This document shows, one piece after another, positions 26,349 through 35,207 of a stretch of DNA of 64,000 nt. Every line of letters begins with the position of its first letter. The first letter of the stretch is position 1. The DNA is from VRUE01 sp963762205 (GTDB lineage Bacteria; Actinomycetota; Thermoleophilia; Solirubrobacterales; 70-9), in NCBI GenBank assembly GCA_963762205.1, contig CAVXJZ010000005.1:62001-126000 (forward strand), read 5' to 3'. The notes below the pieces were generated by a model, which was not told the DNA's origin, searched no databases, and worked only from the letters and a program-made list of their open reading frames with translations. A program made the translations under genes and the position numbers.

Positions 26349-27841
26349 GCGGCTTCAACGCGCCTGACATCGACTACGCCGGGCTCTCGCCGGTCATCGC
26401 TCTCACGGCGGGGCTCTGCGTCGTGCTGCTCGCCGGTGTCTTCGACGCCGTGAAGCGGGCGGTGCCGGCGCTGACGATGCTCGCCCTGGCGGCGACCGCC
26501 GGGCTCTTGATCTGGCAGTGGGGAGACTCGACCGACCTGGTCGCCGGCGCGCTGCGGCTCGACGACCTGGCGATCTCGATCTCGCTGATCGCGATCCTCA
26601 CCGCCGCCTTCACGATCCTCCTCTCGGTCCGCGAGCCGGCGGTCGAGCAGGCGGGCTCGGGCGAGTACCACGCGCTGCTGCTCGGCTCGGTGCTGGGCAT
26701 GGTCCTCCTCGCCCAGGCCCAGAACCTGGTCAGCTTCTTCGTCGCGATCGAGACCCTCTCGATCCCCCTCTACATCCTCTGCGCGACCGACCTGCGCCGC
26801 GAGCGCTCGCTCGAGTCCGGGCTCAAGTACCTGATCGTCGGCTCGCTCGGCTCGGCGACGCTGCTCTACGGGATGGCGCTGCTCTACGGCGGCTCCGGCT
26901 CGACCGACTTCGGCGGGATCGCCGAGGGCATCGGCGAGACGGGACTGCTGGGGGACCCGCTCGTTTTGGTCGGTATCGCGATGGCCGGCGTCGGCCTCGC
27001 CTTCAAGACCTCGATCGCCCCCTTTCACCAGTGGACGCCCGACGTCTACCAGGGCGCTCCGACCCCCGTGACCAGCTTCATGGCGGTGGCGACCAAGGCC
27101 GCCGCCTTCGCCGTCTTCGTCCGCTTCTTCGACGTCGCCCTCGCCCCGCAGGCGGACGACTGGCAGCCGGCGCTCGCCGTGCTCGCCGCCGCCTCGATCG
27201 TGATCGGCAACGTCGGCGCCCTCGGCCAGAGCTCGCTGAAGCGGCTGCTCGGCTACTCCGGCGTCGCCCAGGCCGGCTACATCCTCGGCGGGATCGTCGT
27301 CGCCGACGAGGCGGGCGTCAACGCCCTCGTCTTCTACCTGGCCGCCTACGCCTTCATGAACCTGGCCGCCTTCTCCGTCGTCGTCGCCCGCGAGCGCGAG
27401 ACCCCGTACGGAGACGAGATCCGCTCGGTGCAGGGACTCGGCCGCGAGCGGCCGGCGCTTGCCTGGCCGTTGACGATCTCGATGCTCGGCCTCGCCGGGC
27501 TGCCGGCGACGGTCGGCTTCATCGGCAAGCTGTACCTGATCGAGGCCCTGGTCGAGGGCGACTACACCTGGCTCGCCGTCTTCATCGCGGTCGGCACGAT
27601 GATCTCGCTCGCCTACTACCTGCGGGTCGTGGCGGCGATGTGGATGCCGGGCGAGGAAGGCGCCGCCGCCCCGGCGATCGCCGGGGCCTCGCCCGAGGCG
27701 GACCCGGTCGATCCCGAGGCCGGCCGCCGCCTCCACCTCGTCGCCCCGGCCGTGCTCGCCGCGGCCGCGGTGGTCTTCTTCGGCGTCATCCCGCAGCCGC
27801 TGGTCGAGTTCGCCGAACGCGCGGGCGCCTCGCTGTTCTAG
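26345..27841 (+). CDS. nuoN: NADH-quinone oxidoreductase subunit N
   Basis: 498 residues from the GTG at 26345. Antiporter-like subunit, last gene of the operon. Conserved blocks are LVSFFVAIETLSIPLYIL, FKTSIAPFHQWTPDVYQGAP, LKRLLGYSGVAQAGYIL and LAGLPATVGFIGKLYL. The C-terminus ends in a hydrophobic helix. The acyl-CoA synthetase follows after 29 bases and could be cotranscribed. Confidence 0.95.
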   Translation: MSGFNAPDIDYAGLSPVIALTAGLCVVLLAGVFDAVKRAVPALTMLALAATAGLLIWQWGDSTDLVAGALRLDDLAISISLIAILTAAFTILLSVREPAVEQAGSGEYHALLLGSVLGMVLLAQAQNLVSFFVAIETLSIPLYILCATDLRRERSLESGLKYLIVGSLGSATLLYGMALLYGGSGSTDFGGIAEGIGETGLLGDPLVLVGIAMAGVGLAFKTSIAPFHQWTPDVYQGAPTPVTSFMAVATKAAAFAVFVRFFDVALAPQADDWQPALAVLAAASIVIGNVGALGQSSLKRLLGYSGVAQAGYILGGIVVADEAGVNALVFYLAAYAFMNLAAFSVVVARERETPYGDEIRSVQGLGRERPALAWPLTISMLGLAGLPATVGFIGKLYLIEALVEGDYTWLAVFIAVGTMISLAYYLRVVAAMWMPGEEGAAAPAIAGASPEADPVDPEAGRRLHLVAPAVLAAAAVVFFGVIPQPLVEFAERAGASLF

Positions 27842-27870
27842 ACGGCCGGCCCAGGGTAGGCTCGCGTGAG

Positions 27871-29652
27871 ATGGAGCCGACCGAGCCCGCAGCCGAGTCG
27901 ATCAGTCCTCCCAAGGCGCTGTCCGCCTCGACGATGTGCGAGGCGTTCCAGCTGACCGCCGCCGAGCGGGGCGATGATCCGGCGCTGCGGCTCAAGGACT
28001 CCGACTACGAGGCCAGCTGGGCCGAATACGCAGACCGTGTCCGGCGTCGCGCCGCGGGACTTGCTGCCCTGGGAGTCGGGCGCGGCGACACGGTCGGCTT
28101 CATGCTCGTCAACAGGCCCGCCTTCCAACTCACCGACACGGCGGCGATGCACCTCGGCGCCACCTGCTTCTCCGTCTACAACACCTCCTCGCCGGAGCAG
28201 ATCGAGTACGTGGTCGGCGACGCCGAGAACCGGGTGATAGTCACCGAGCAGGCCTTCCTCGAGAAGGTGCTCGAGGCCCGGGAGCGCGTCGACGGCCTCG
28301 AGCACGTCGTCGTCATCGACGGCGAGGCGCCCGAGGGCACGATCTCGATCGAGGAGCTGGAGGGCATGGGCGCGGAGGACTTCGACTTCGAGGCCGCCTG
28401 GCGCGCCGTCGAGCCCGACGACGTCCTCTGCCTGATCTACACCTCGGGCACGACCGGGCCGCCCAAGGGCGTGCAGCTCACGCACTCCAACCTGCTCGCC
28501 GTCTGGCGGGCGTGCAACGAGGTGCACGCCATCAAACCCCGCGGGCGCGGGATCTCCTTCCTGCCCAGCGCCCACATCGCGGACCGCTGGGCGGTGCACT
28601 ACTCGCAGATGCTCTTCGGCGGCACGCTCCACTGTTGTCCCGACCCGCGCCAGATGGTCGCCTACTCGATCGAGGTGAAACCCACCGTCTGGGGGGGCGT
28701 GCCGCGGATCTGGGAGAAACTGAAGGCGGCCCTGGAGACGGCGATGGCGGCCGAGCAGGACACGGAGAAAAGGGAGGCGACCGAGTGGGCGATGGAGATC
28801 GGCCGCCGCAGGGTCGCCGCCTACATGGAGGGTGAGATCCCCGCCCAGCTGCAGGCCGAATGGGACGAGGCCGACGCGAGGGTCTTCTCGGCGATCCGCG
28901 GCCTGCTGGGCCTCGACGAGGTCGAATGGTTCGTGGTGGGCGCCGCCCCGACCCCGCCCGAGGTGCTCGAGTTCTTCCTCGCGATCGGGATCGAGATCTG
29001 CGAGACCTGGGGAATGTCGGAGACGAGCGCGATCGCGACGATCAACCGACCGGGCCGGGTGCGGGTCGGCACCGTCGGCCCCCCGATCCCCGACACCGAG
29101 GTGAAGCTCGACGAGGACGGCGAGATCCTGGTGCGTGGCCCGCAGGTGATGAAGGGCTACCGCAACCTGCCCGAGAAGACCGCCGAGGCGTTGAGCGACG
29201 ACGGCTGGCTGCGGACCGGGGACGTCGGCGAGTTCGACGAGGAGGGAAACCTGCGGGTCGTCGACCGCAAGAAGGAGCTGATCATCAACGCGGCCGGCAA
29301 GAACATGTCGCCCGCCAACATCGAGGCGAAGGTGAAGGCGGCATCGCCGCTGATCGCCCAGGTCGTCGCGATCGGCGACCGCCGCCCCTACAACGTGGCG
29401 CTGATCACGCTCGATCAGGAGACGCTCGCGGCCCGCGGCGCTTCCGAGGGCGACGCGGAGATCGCCGAGGAGGTCGCCGCCGCGGTGGCGGCCGGCAACG
29501 AGCGGCTCTCGCGGGTCGAGCAGATCAAGCGCTTTGAGGTGATCCCGGGCGAGTGGGAGCCGGGCGGCGAGGAGCTGACGCCGACCCTGAAGCTCAAACG
29601 GCGGCCGATCGAGCGCAAGTACGAGGCGGAGATCGAGGCGCTGTACGGCTGA
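27871..29652 (+). CDS. long-chain acyl-CoA synthetase (AMP-binding)
   Basis: 593 residues. It activates a carboxylic acid to its acyl-CoA through an acyl-adenylate. The P-loop YTSGTTGPPKGVQLTH (about residues 192-207), the motif WGMSETSAIATIN and the A8/A10 region TGDVGEFDEEGNLRVVDRKKE, with the acylation Lys in PTLKLKRR, are present. Together with its length this places it in the FadD15-like group of long-chain acyl-CoA ligases. Substrate chain length is inferred. It is 29 bases after nuoN; repeat A2 follows its stop. Confidence 0.92.
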   Translation: MEPTEPAAESISPPKALSASTMCEAFQLTAAERGDDPALRLKDSDYEASWAEYADRVRRRAAGLAALGVGRGDTVGFMLVNRPAFQLTDTAAMHLGATCFSVYNTSSPEQIEYVVGDAENRVIVTEQAFLEKVLEARERVDGLEHVVVIDGEAPEGTISIEELEGMGAEDFDFEAAWRAVEPDDVLCLIYTSGTTGPPKGVQLTHSNLLAVWRACNEVHAIKPRGRGISFLPSAHIADRWAVHYSQMLFGGTLHCCPDPRQMVAYSIEVKPTVWGGVPRIWEKLKAALETAMAAEQDTEKREATEWAMEIGRRRVAAYMEGEIPAQLQAEWDEADARVFSAIRGLLGLDEVEWFVVGAAPTPPEVLEFFLAIGIEICETWGMSETSAIATINRPGRVRVGTVGPPIPDTEVKLDEDGEILVRGPQVMKGYRNLPEKTAEALSDDGWLRTGDVGEFDEEGNLRVVDRKKELIINAAGKNMSPANIEAKVKAASPLIAQVVAIGDRRPYNVALITLDQETLAARGASEGDAEIAEEVAAAVAAGNERLSRVEQIKRFEVIPGEWEPGGEELTPTLKLKRRPIERKYEAEIEALYG

Positions 29653-29656
29653 CACG

Positions 29657-29741
29657 GCGGGTCCTGTCGCCGCAGGGGACCCCCCACCCCCTGCGGTAGC
29701 TGAAGCTTCCTCGGGGGTGGGCCCCCTACGGCGCCACCCGC
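29657..29741. repeat. palindromic repeat family A, copy 2 (spacer)
   Basis: 85 bases in the 137-base spacer between the acyl-CoA synthetase and the AEC transporter, starting five bases after the former's stop. It has the same ends (gcgggtcctg ... gccacccgc) and the same internal hairpins as A1 within nuoC, with only a handful of differences. This non-coding copy is the key evidence that the nuoC insert is a dispersed element. Confidence 0.85.
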
Positions 29742-29789
29742 CGTTCAGCCGTCGCCTGCGCCTCCGCCCGCAGCTGAAAGAGTCTTGCG

Positions 29790-30713
29790 ATGGGCGTGCT
29801 GCTGACATCGGCCGTGATCGTGGTCGGGACGGGCGTCGGCGTCTGGGCGGAGCGGCGGCGGCCGGCGGCGGCCGCGAGCGCGGCGCGGCGACTCCTGGTC
29901 CTGATGCTCTACGTGCTGATCCCGCCGGTCATCTTCTTCAACCTCGCGTCGGCCCACATCGACGTCGACCACGGGGTGGGCATCGTCCTCGGCATCGTCG
30001 CCGTCGCCCTCTCGGGGGTCCTGGCCTGGTGGGTGGCGACGCGCTTCCTGCGCCTCTCCCGGCCCCGGGCGGGCGCCGTCGTCTGCGCGGTGCTGAGCGT
30101 CAACTCCGCCTACCTCGGCTACCCGTTGACGATCGCCCTGCTCGGCCGCGACGACCTCTCCGACGCCGTCCTCTACGACGTCCTGGTCAACGCCCCCTGC
30201 GTCCTGCTCGGCGCCTTCGCCGTGGGCGCCGCGTTCGGGACCAGGGCGGGCGAAGACGTGGGCGAACGGGTTCGCTTCTTCTTCACCCGCAACCCGCCGC
30301 TCTACGCGGCGGTCGCCGGCCTGCTCGCGCCCGAGGCGCTGGCACCGGAGATCGCGGTCGACGTCAGCCAGGGCCTGGTGATCGCGATGCTGCCGCTGAG
30401 CTTCTTCGCCGTCGGCGCCACCCTGGCGGAGAACGCCGAACAGGGCGAGCTGCCCTTCCCTCCCCCGCTCACCCGCCCCGTCGCGGTCGCCGTCGGCGTC
30501 AGGCTGCTCGTCGCGCCGGCCCTACTGGTCCTGCTCGCCGCGCCCCTCATCACCCTGCCCCCCGGCTACCTGCTGATCGCCGCGATGCCCTCGGGGATCA
30601 CCTCGATGGTGATCGCCCACACCTACGGGCTCGACATGGAGATCAGCGCCGAGGCGGTCGCCTGGTCGAGCGCGATAGTCGTCGCCGCCGCCTGCGCCTC
30701 CCTTCTATTCTGA
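29790..30713 (+). CDS. AEC-family (auxin efflux carrier-like) transporter
   Basis: 307 residues with about ten hydrophobic helices arranged as two related halves. The N-terminal segment LMLYVLIPPVIFFNLAS and C-terminal LIAAMPSGITSMVIAHTYGLD are typical of the AEC/PIN-like family that transports organic acids or related anions. ATG with no obvious strong ribosome site. The VOC gene starts four bases after its stop, so they are probably cotranscribed. Substrate unknown. Confidence 0.82.
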   Translation: MGVLLTSAVIVVGTGVGVWAERRRPAAAASAARRLLVLMLYVLIPPVIFFNLASAHIDVDHGVGIVLGIVAVALSGVLAWWVATRFLRLSRPRAGAVVCAVLSVNSAYLGYPLTIALLGRDDLSDAVLYDVLVNAPCVLLGAFAVGAAFGTRAGEDVGERVRFFFTRNPPLYAAVAGLLAPEALAPEIAVDVSQGLVIAMLPLSFFAVGATLAENAEQGELPFPPPLTRPVAVAVGVRLLVAPALLVLLAAPLITLPPGYLLIAAMPSGITSMVIAHTYGLDMEISAEAVAWSSAIVVAAACASLLF

Positions 30714-30717
30714 GGCG

Positions 30718-31065
30718 ATGATCCAGCACGTCGGGGTGGAGGTCCTGCCGGCCGATCTCGAGCGCTCCGTGCACTTCTGGGAACTGCTCGGCTTTGCACG
30801 GGTCGAGCCGCCCGCGTCCCTGGACGAGTACGTCTGGATGGAAAGGGAGGGGACCCAGGTCCACCTGATGCCGACCGCGGCGCCGACCGTCCCGCCGCGA
30901 GGGCACGTCGCGGTCCTTATGCCGAACTTCGAGGCGACGTTCGCCGCGCTCGCCGAGGCCGGCTTCGAGCTCGAACGCCGGGGCGAGCACTGGGGGGCGT
31001 CGCGGGCGAAAGCGACGGCCCCCGGCGGCCACGTCGTCGAGCTGATGGCCTCGCCGCCGGAATGA
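30718..31065 (+). CDS. VOC-superfamily protein (glyoxalase/dioxygenase fold)
   Basis: 115 residues with the paired beta-alpha-beta-beta-beta pattern of vicinal-oxygen-chelate proteins (IQHVGVEVLPADLERSVHFW in the first half, HVAVLMPNFEATFAALAEAG in the second). Possible metal ligands are His4 and a late Glu in GGHVVELMASP. Function not assignable. It is followed by palindrome F2. Confidence 0.75.
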   Translation: MIQHVGVEVLPADLERSVHFWELLGFARVEPPASLDEYVWMEREGTQVHLMPTAAPTVPPRGHVAVLMPNFEATFAALAEAGFELERRGEHWGASRAKATAPGGHVVELMASPPE

Positions 31066-31066
31066 T

Positions 31067-31106
31067 TTGCTGAGTTGACTACCCCATGGGGTCATCAACT
31101 CAGCAA
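31067..31106. repeat. palindromic repeat family F, copy 2
   Basis: A 40-base near-perfect palindrome (ttgctgagttga ... tcaactcagcaa, centre CCATGG) immediately after the VOC stop. Compared with F1 it has compensating arm bases: F2 pairs gagttga with tcaactc perfectly. It sits between co-directional genes here, versus convergent genes for F1. Confidence 0.7.
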
Positions 31107-31170
31107 TCGTGTCCCAAAGTCCGGGATTCGCCCGGAGGAGGCCCGCCGCGGGCCCGGCTACGATGCGCCG

Positions 31171-32811
31171 GTGCGCTACCCGGTCGAGCAATTCACCCCC
31201 GAGGAGCGGGAGCTCCTCGCCCCCCACTTCACCAATCTCGACCGCCCGGTCTTCGCCCTCGTCAACCTGCCGGAGACCGTGAAGGGGGCGCTTTTTGCCC
31301 GCTATTCGCGCTATTCGGGGACCGTCAGGCGGCTCTACCTGGAGGAGTTCGCCGCCGACACCGAGGCCGGCGAGCGCCCCTTTGACGCCGAGGAGGGCGA
31401 GCGCGCGGCGAAACTCTACGAGCGGGTCTTCCTCGGCTACGGCGACGACTCGATCGCCCAGGTGGGCGGCGCCCACATCGCCTGCGAGTGGGTCTCGAAC
31501 ATCCTCACCAAGGTCCTCCAGCGCGGCCGCCTCGCCGCCTACCTGGAGCAGTCGACCCGCTACATCCCCTACGACATGCCGATGCCCGAGGACGTCGGCG
31601 GCGGCTACCGCTACTACCGCGACGAGCGGCTCGGGCCCGAGTTCGGGACGGCGATGGACGAGGTCTTCGCGATCTACTCGCGCTCCCTGGATCGGGTCGA
31701 GGCCTGGGCGGCGAGCCGCTGGCCGCGCGGCGAGGGCGAGCCCGAGGGCGCCTGGCAGCGCTCAATCCGGGCGAAGGCGCTCGATCTGCTGCGCGGCCTG
31801 CTGCCGGCGGCGACCCTGAGCCACGTCGGCATCTACGCCAGCGGCCAGGCCTACGAGCAGCTGATCCTGAGGCTGATGGCCTCGCCGCTGCCCGAGGCGC
31901 GCGAGTACGGGTCGATGATCCTCGCCGAGATGCAGCAGGTGATGCCCAGCTTCGTCTCCCGAGTCGAGCGGCCCGACCGCGGCGGCGAGTGGGTCTCCTA
32001 CCTGCAGAGGCGCCGCGAGGCGACCGAGGAGTGGGTCTCGCGGCTCGGCCTCGACCGGCGCGGCGCCGGCGACGCGGCGCCGGCGGTGGAGCTGATCCAC
32101 GTCGACGGGACCGAAGAGGGGCTGCTGGCCTCGTGCCTGTTCGAGTCGGCGCGGGCGCCGGAGACCGACATCCTCGCCCGGCTCGACGTCCTCGACCGAT
32201 CCGAGAGGACGGAGCTGCTGGCGGCGCTGGTCGGCGAGCGGGCCAACCGCCGCCACCGGCCGGGGCGCGGCTTCGAGGCGCTGCGCTACCGCTTCGAGAT
32301 CGTCTCCGACTACGGCGCCTTCCGTGACCTGCAGCGCCACCGGATCCTGACCTGCCAGTGGCAGCGGCTCAGCCCCGACCTCGGCGCAGGCATCCCCGGC
32401 GAGATCGAGGAGGCGGGCCTCGCCGGGGAGTTCGAGCGGGCGCTCGAGGTCTCACGGGGAGAGTACGAGCGGCTCGCCGCCGCCGGCCTCGCGGAGCTCG
32501 CCCCCTACGCGCTCAGCCTCGCCTATCGGATCCGCTACACGCTCGACCTCAATGCGCGCGAGGCGATGCACCTGATCGAGCTGCGCTCGGGCCGCGAGGG
32601 CCACCCCACCTACCGCGCCGTCGCCCAGGCGATGCACGAGCGGATCGCGGCGATCCATCCCGCCGTCGCCGCCGCGATGAGCCACGTCGACACCTCCCGG
32701 GAGCCCCGCCTGGAGCGGATCCTCAGCGAGATCAGGACCCAGCGCAAGCGCGCCCAGCCGCCGCAGGGCACCGGGGACGAGTCGCCGACGGGGCTCAACC
32801 CGCTGGGCTAG
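31171..32811 (+). CDS. thyX: FAD-dependent thymidylate synthase, long two-domain form
   Basis: 546 residues from GTG 31171; an upstream extension to 31075 would read through the F2 palindrome and is unlikely. Canonical ThyX is about 220-250 residues. Here two ThyX-like halves occur. The first has HIACEWVSNILTKVLQRGRL and YLEQSTRYIPYD. The second has LQRHRILTCQWQRLSPDLG, in place of the usual RHRxxSxNExSxR, and the C-terminal helix RIRYTLDLNAREAMHLIELR. The motif residues are divided and altered between the halves, so the active site may form between domains. It would methylate dUMP using methylene-THF and FADH2, if active. Confidence 0.8.
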   Translation: MRYPVEQFTPEERELLAPHFTNLDRPVFALVNLPETVKGALFARYSRYSGTVRRLYLEEFAADTEAGERPFDAEEGERAAKLYERVFLGYGDDSIAQVGGAHIACEWVSNILTKVLQRGRLAAYLEQSTRYIPYDMPMPEDVGGGYRYYRDERLGPEFGTAMDEVFAIYSRSLDRVEAWAASRWPRGEGEPEGAWQRSIRAKALDLLRGLLPAATLSHVGIYASGQAYEQLILRLMASPLPEAREYGSMILAEMQQVMPSFVSRVERPDRGGEWVSYLQRRREATEEWVSRLGLDRRGAGDAAPAVELIHVDGTEEGLLASCLFESARAPETDILARLDVLDRSERTELLAALVGERANRRHRPGRGFEALRYRFEIVSDYGAFRDLQRHRILTCQWQRLSPDLGAGIPGEIEEAGLAGEFERALEVSRGEYERLAAAGLAELAPYALSLAYRIRYTLDLNAREAMHLIELRSGREGHPTYRAVAQAMHERIAAIHPAVAAAMSHVDTSREPRLERILSEIRTQRKRAQPPQGTGDESPTGLNPLG

Positions 32812-32839
32812 ACGGCGCCCCGGTGGGCCGGCCGTAACC

Positions 32840-35203
32840 TCACGCGGCCCGCTCGCGCACGACCTCGGCGATGTCGAGCCTCTTCACGGCCCGCAGGCCG
32901 GGGCGCTCGGAGAGCAGCGACACCACGAGGATGGCGAGCGCCGAGAGCACCAGGGTCGAGGCCCGGATCTGCAGGTCGAAGGTGAAGGAGTCGCTGGCGA
33001 ATGAGGCGAGGAAGAGGCGGGACACCTCGACTCCGACGATCAGGCCGGGGACGATCCCGATCGCGGTGACGAAAAAGTTCTCGGCGGTGATCATCCGCGA
33101 GAGGGTGCGGAACGGGGTGCCGGCGGCGCGCAGGGTGGCGACCTCGACCGAGCGCTCGGCGAGGTTGGCCTGGATCGAGTTGTAGAGGAGGGCGAAGGCC
33201 ATCGCCGCTCCGAAGACGAGCATGATCCCCACGAAGGCGTAGAAGAGGCCGAGGTATTCGTCGACGGTGTCGCGCAGGGCGTTGGAGTCGGAGAAGGCGA
33301 CGACGCCGGGCAGCGAGCTGAGCCGGCGGCGCATCTCTTCGCGGTCGACCCCCGGCCGGTAGCGGACGAAGGCGACGTTGCCGAGGCCGAGCTGCGGCCC
33401 CGCCAGGCGCCGGATCGGGCCCAGCGGCGCGTAGACGTAGGTCCCGAGGGGCTCGTCGAGGAAGCCCTGCAGTGGCGCCCGGGCCGAGACCCCGGTGCCC
33501 GGCGCGGTGACGTCGACCCGGTCGCCGACCGAGACGTCGAGCTTCCCGCCCAGGGCGTGCCCGGCGAGCAAGCCGTCGCGGGGCAGGGTCGTGGTGCCGC
33601 CGCCGGCAAGGAGGAAGCCGTGCATCCGGGTATCGCGCTCGAACCCCTTGAGGGCCGTCTGGTACCGGTTGCCGTCGCGGCGCAGCGAGACGGGCAGGTC
33701 GACGCCGGGCTCGACTTCGGCGACGCCGGCGACGCGGCGCACCCGGTTCAGATCCGGCGGCTCGATCGCGCCGCGGAAGTAGAGCTCGCCGTCCTGGCGG
33801 TCGATCTCCCCGTACTGGCGGTCGACGAGGATCTGGGTCGTGTCGACCATCCCCCAGGAGACGAGGATCAGGGTGAGGGCGAGGACGACGCCGAACACGG
33901 TCGAAAGCGAGCGCCGCGGGTTGCGGCCGATCGCGCGCAGGGTCATGCGCCAGCGCACCGGCAGGCGCCGCAGGGGCGGAAGCAGCCGCTCGGCGAGGCT
34001 GAGGCGGCCGCGCCGAGCAGGCGCGAAGCGCCGCATCGCCTCGGCCGGCGGCACGCGGGAGGCGGCGGCGGCGGGAAGCGCCGCGGCGATGGCGCCGGTG
34101 AGCAGGCCGAAGGCGATGCCGATCAGCTCGGTCAGCGGCGAGATCGAGGTCAGGGTGATGGGGATCGAGAGCTCCGTCGTGTAGGCGCGGGTGACGACCC
34201 CGGCCAGGGCGAGGGCGGCGGCGGCGCCCAGCACGCCGCCCGCTAGCCCGGCCGCGACGCCGAAGGTCAGGTAGTGAGCGACCACCTGGCGCCGCGAGTA
34301 GCCGCAGGCGCGCAGCATGCCGACGATCGGGCGCTGTGCGGTGACGAGGCGGCGCATCAGCACGCCGGTGGCGAGAGCCGCCGCGGTGAGGAAGAGGAGC
34401 GGGAAGAGCAGCGCCAGCTCGCGGAAGCTGGTGACGTCCTGCTGCAGGGCGCTGTTGGAGGGCTGGTCGGCACGGGTCAGAACATCCGCGGCCCCGAGGG
34501 ACCCGGCGCGGCGCTCGAGCCGTGCGCTGAGGCCGGGGTCTTCGTGGCCGCCGTCGTAATAGATCGCCGCCTGGTTGGGCCCGCGCAGGCCGGCCAGCCG
34601 TCGCGCCGTGCCCTCGGCCGCGAAGAGGACGCCGAAGTCCTTCGGGGCCGGAAGGATGTCCTGGCGGCTGCGGGCCGGCCAGAAGTACTCGGGCGAGGAG
34701 GCAACGCCGATGATCCGCAACCGCCGCGGCCCGGCCGCGCCCACCACGCGCACCGTGTCCCCCGCCCGCAGGTCGAAGGTGTCCGCCATGTGCTTCTCGA
34801 CCAGGACGCCGCCCGGGTCGGCGGGCCGCAGGTAGCTGCCGGCGGCGACCTCGACCCGGTTCACCGCAGGCTGGTGGGCGGCGGGCAGGCCGACCACGCG
34901 GCCGAGGAACTCGTCGCGCCCGACCTTGATCGGCAGGTCGGCCTGGACCCGCGCCTGAGCCGCCTCGACCCCCGGGGCGCGCCGTGCCATGCGGGCCAGC
35001 CGCCCCGCCTCCCCCCCGGTCACCGTCAGGTTGGCGAAGCGGTACTCGGTGAAGGCACGGTGATAGGAGGCGTCGAGGTTGCGGTAGGCGTCGTAGCTGG
35101 CGCCGAAGAGGGTGACGCCGAGGAAGATCGTTGTCGCGATGGCGACGAACGAGGCGGCCTGCCGGCGGATGTCGCGCCGCGCCTTCGTCCGCAGGGTCCT
35201 CAC
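32840..35203 (-). CDS. FtsX-like ABC transporter permease
   Basis: 787 residues. N-terminal helix (about 18-38), a large extracytoplasmic domain, three helices around residues 250-380 with the FtsX loop RACGYSRRQVVAHYL, a second extracytoplasmic domain, and a C-terminal FtsX block containing ATLRAAGTPFRTLSRMI. The architecture matches MacB/LolE-like permeases of actinobacteria. It starts four bases after the stop of its ATPase. The cargo is unknown; this is the second such pair in the window, only distantly similar to 1332-4625. Confidence 0.88.
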   Translation of the reverse strand: MRTLRTKARRDIRRQAASFVAIATTIFLGVTLFGASYDAYRNLDASYHRAFTEYRFANLTVTGGEAGRLARMARRAPGVEAAQARVQADLPIKVGRDEFLGRVVGLPAAHQPAVNRVEVAAGSYLRPADPGGVLVEKHMADTFDLRAGDTVRVVGAAGPRRLRIIGVASSPEYFWPARSRQDILPAPKDFGVLFAAEGTARRLAGLRGPNQAAIYYDGGHEDPGLSARLERRAGSLGAADVLTRADQPSNSALQQDVTSFRELALLFPLLFLTAAALATGVLMRRLVTAQRPIVGMLRACGYSRRQVVAHYLTFGVAAGLAGGVLGAAAALALAGVVTRAYTTELSIPITLTSISPLTELIGIAFGLLTGAIAAALPAAAASRVPPAEAMRRFAPARRGRLSLAERLLPPLRRLPVRWRMTLRAIGRNPRRSLSTVFGVVLALTLILVSWGMVDTTQILVDRQYGEIDRQDGELYFRGAIEPPDLNRVRRVAGVAEVEPGVDLPVSLRRDGNRYQTALKGFERDTRMHGFLLAGGGTTTLPRDGLLAGHALGGKLDVSVGDRVDVTAPGTGVSARAPLQGFLDEPLGTYVYAPLGPIRRLAGPQLGLGNVAFVRYRPGVDREEMRRRLSSLPGVVAFSDSNALRDTVDEYLGLFYAFVGIMLVFGAAMAFALLYNSIQANLAERSVEVATLRAAGTPFRTLSRMITAENFFVTAIGIVPGLIVGVEVSRLFLASFASDSFTFDLQIRASTLVLSALAILVVSLLSERPGLRAVKRLDIAEVVRERAA

Positions 35204-35207
35204 TCGC

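Noticed and set aside
24719..27841. Genuine NuoM-NuoN fusion protein
   Set aside because: One-base removal restores standard ends and a GTGA overlap like the other junctions, so a fusion is not the simplest reading.
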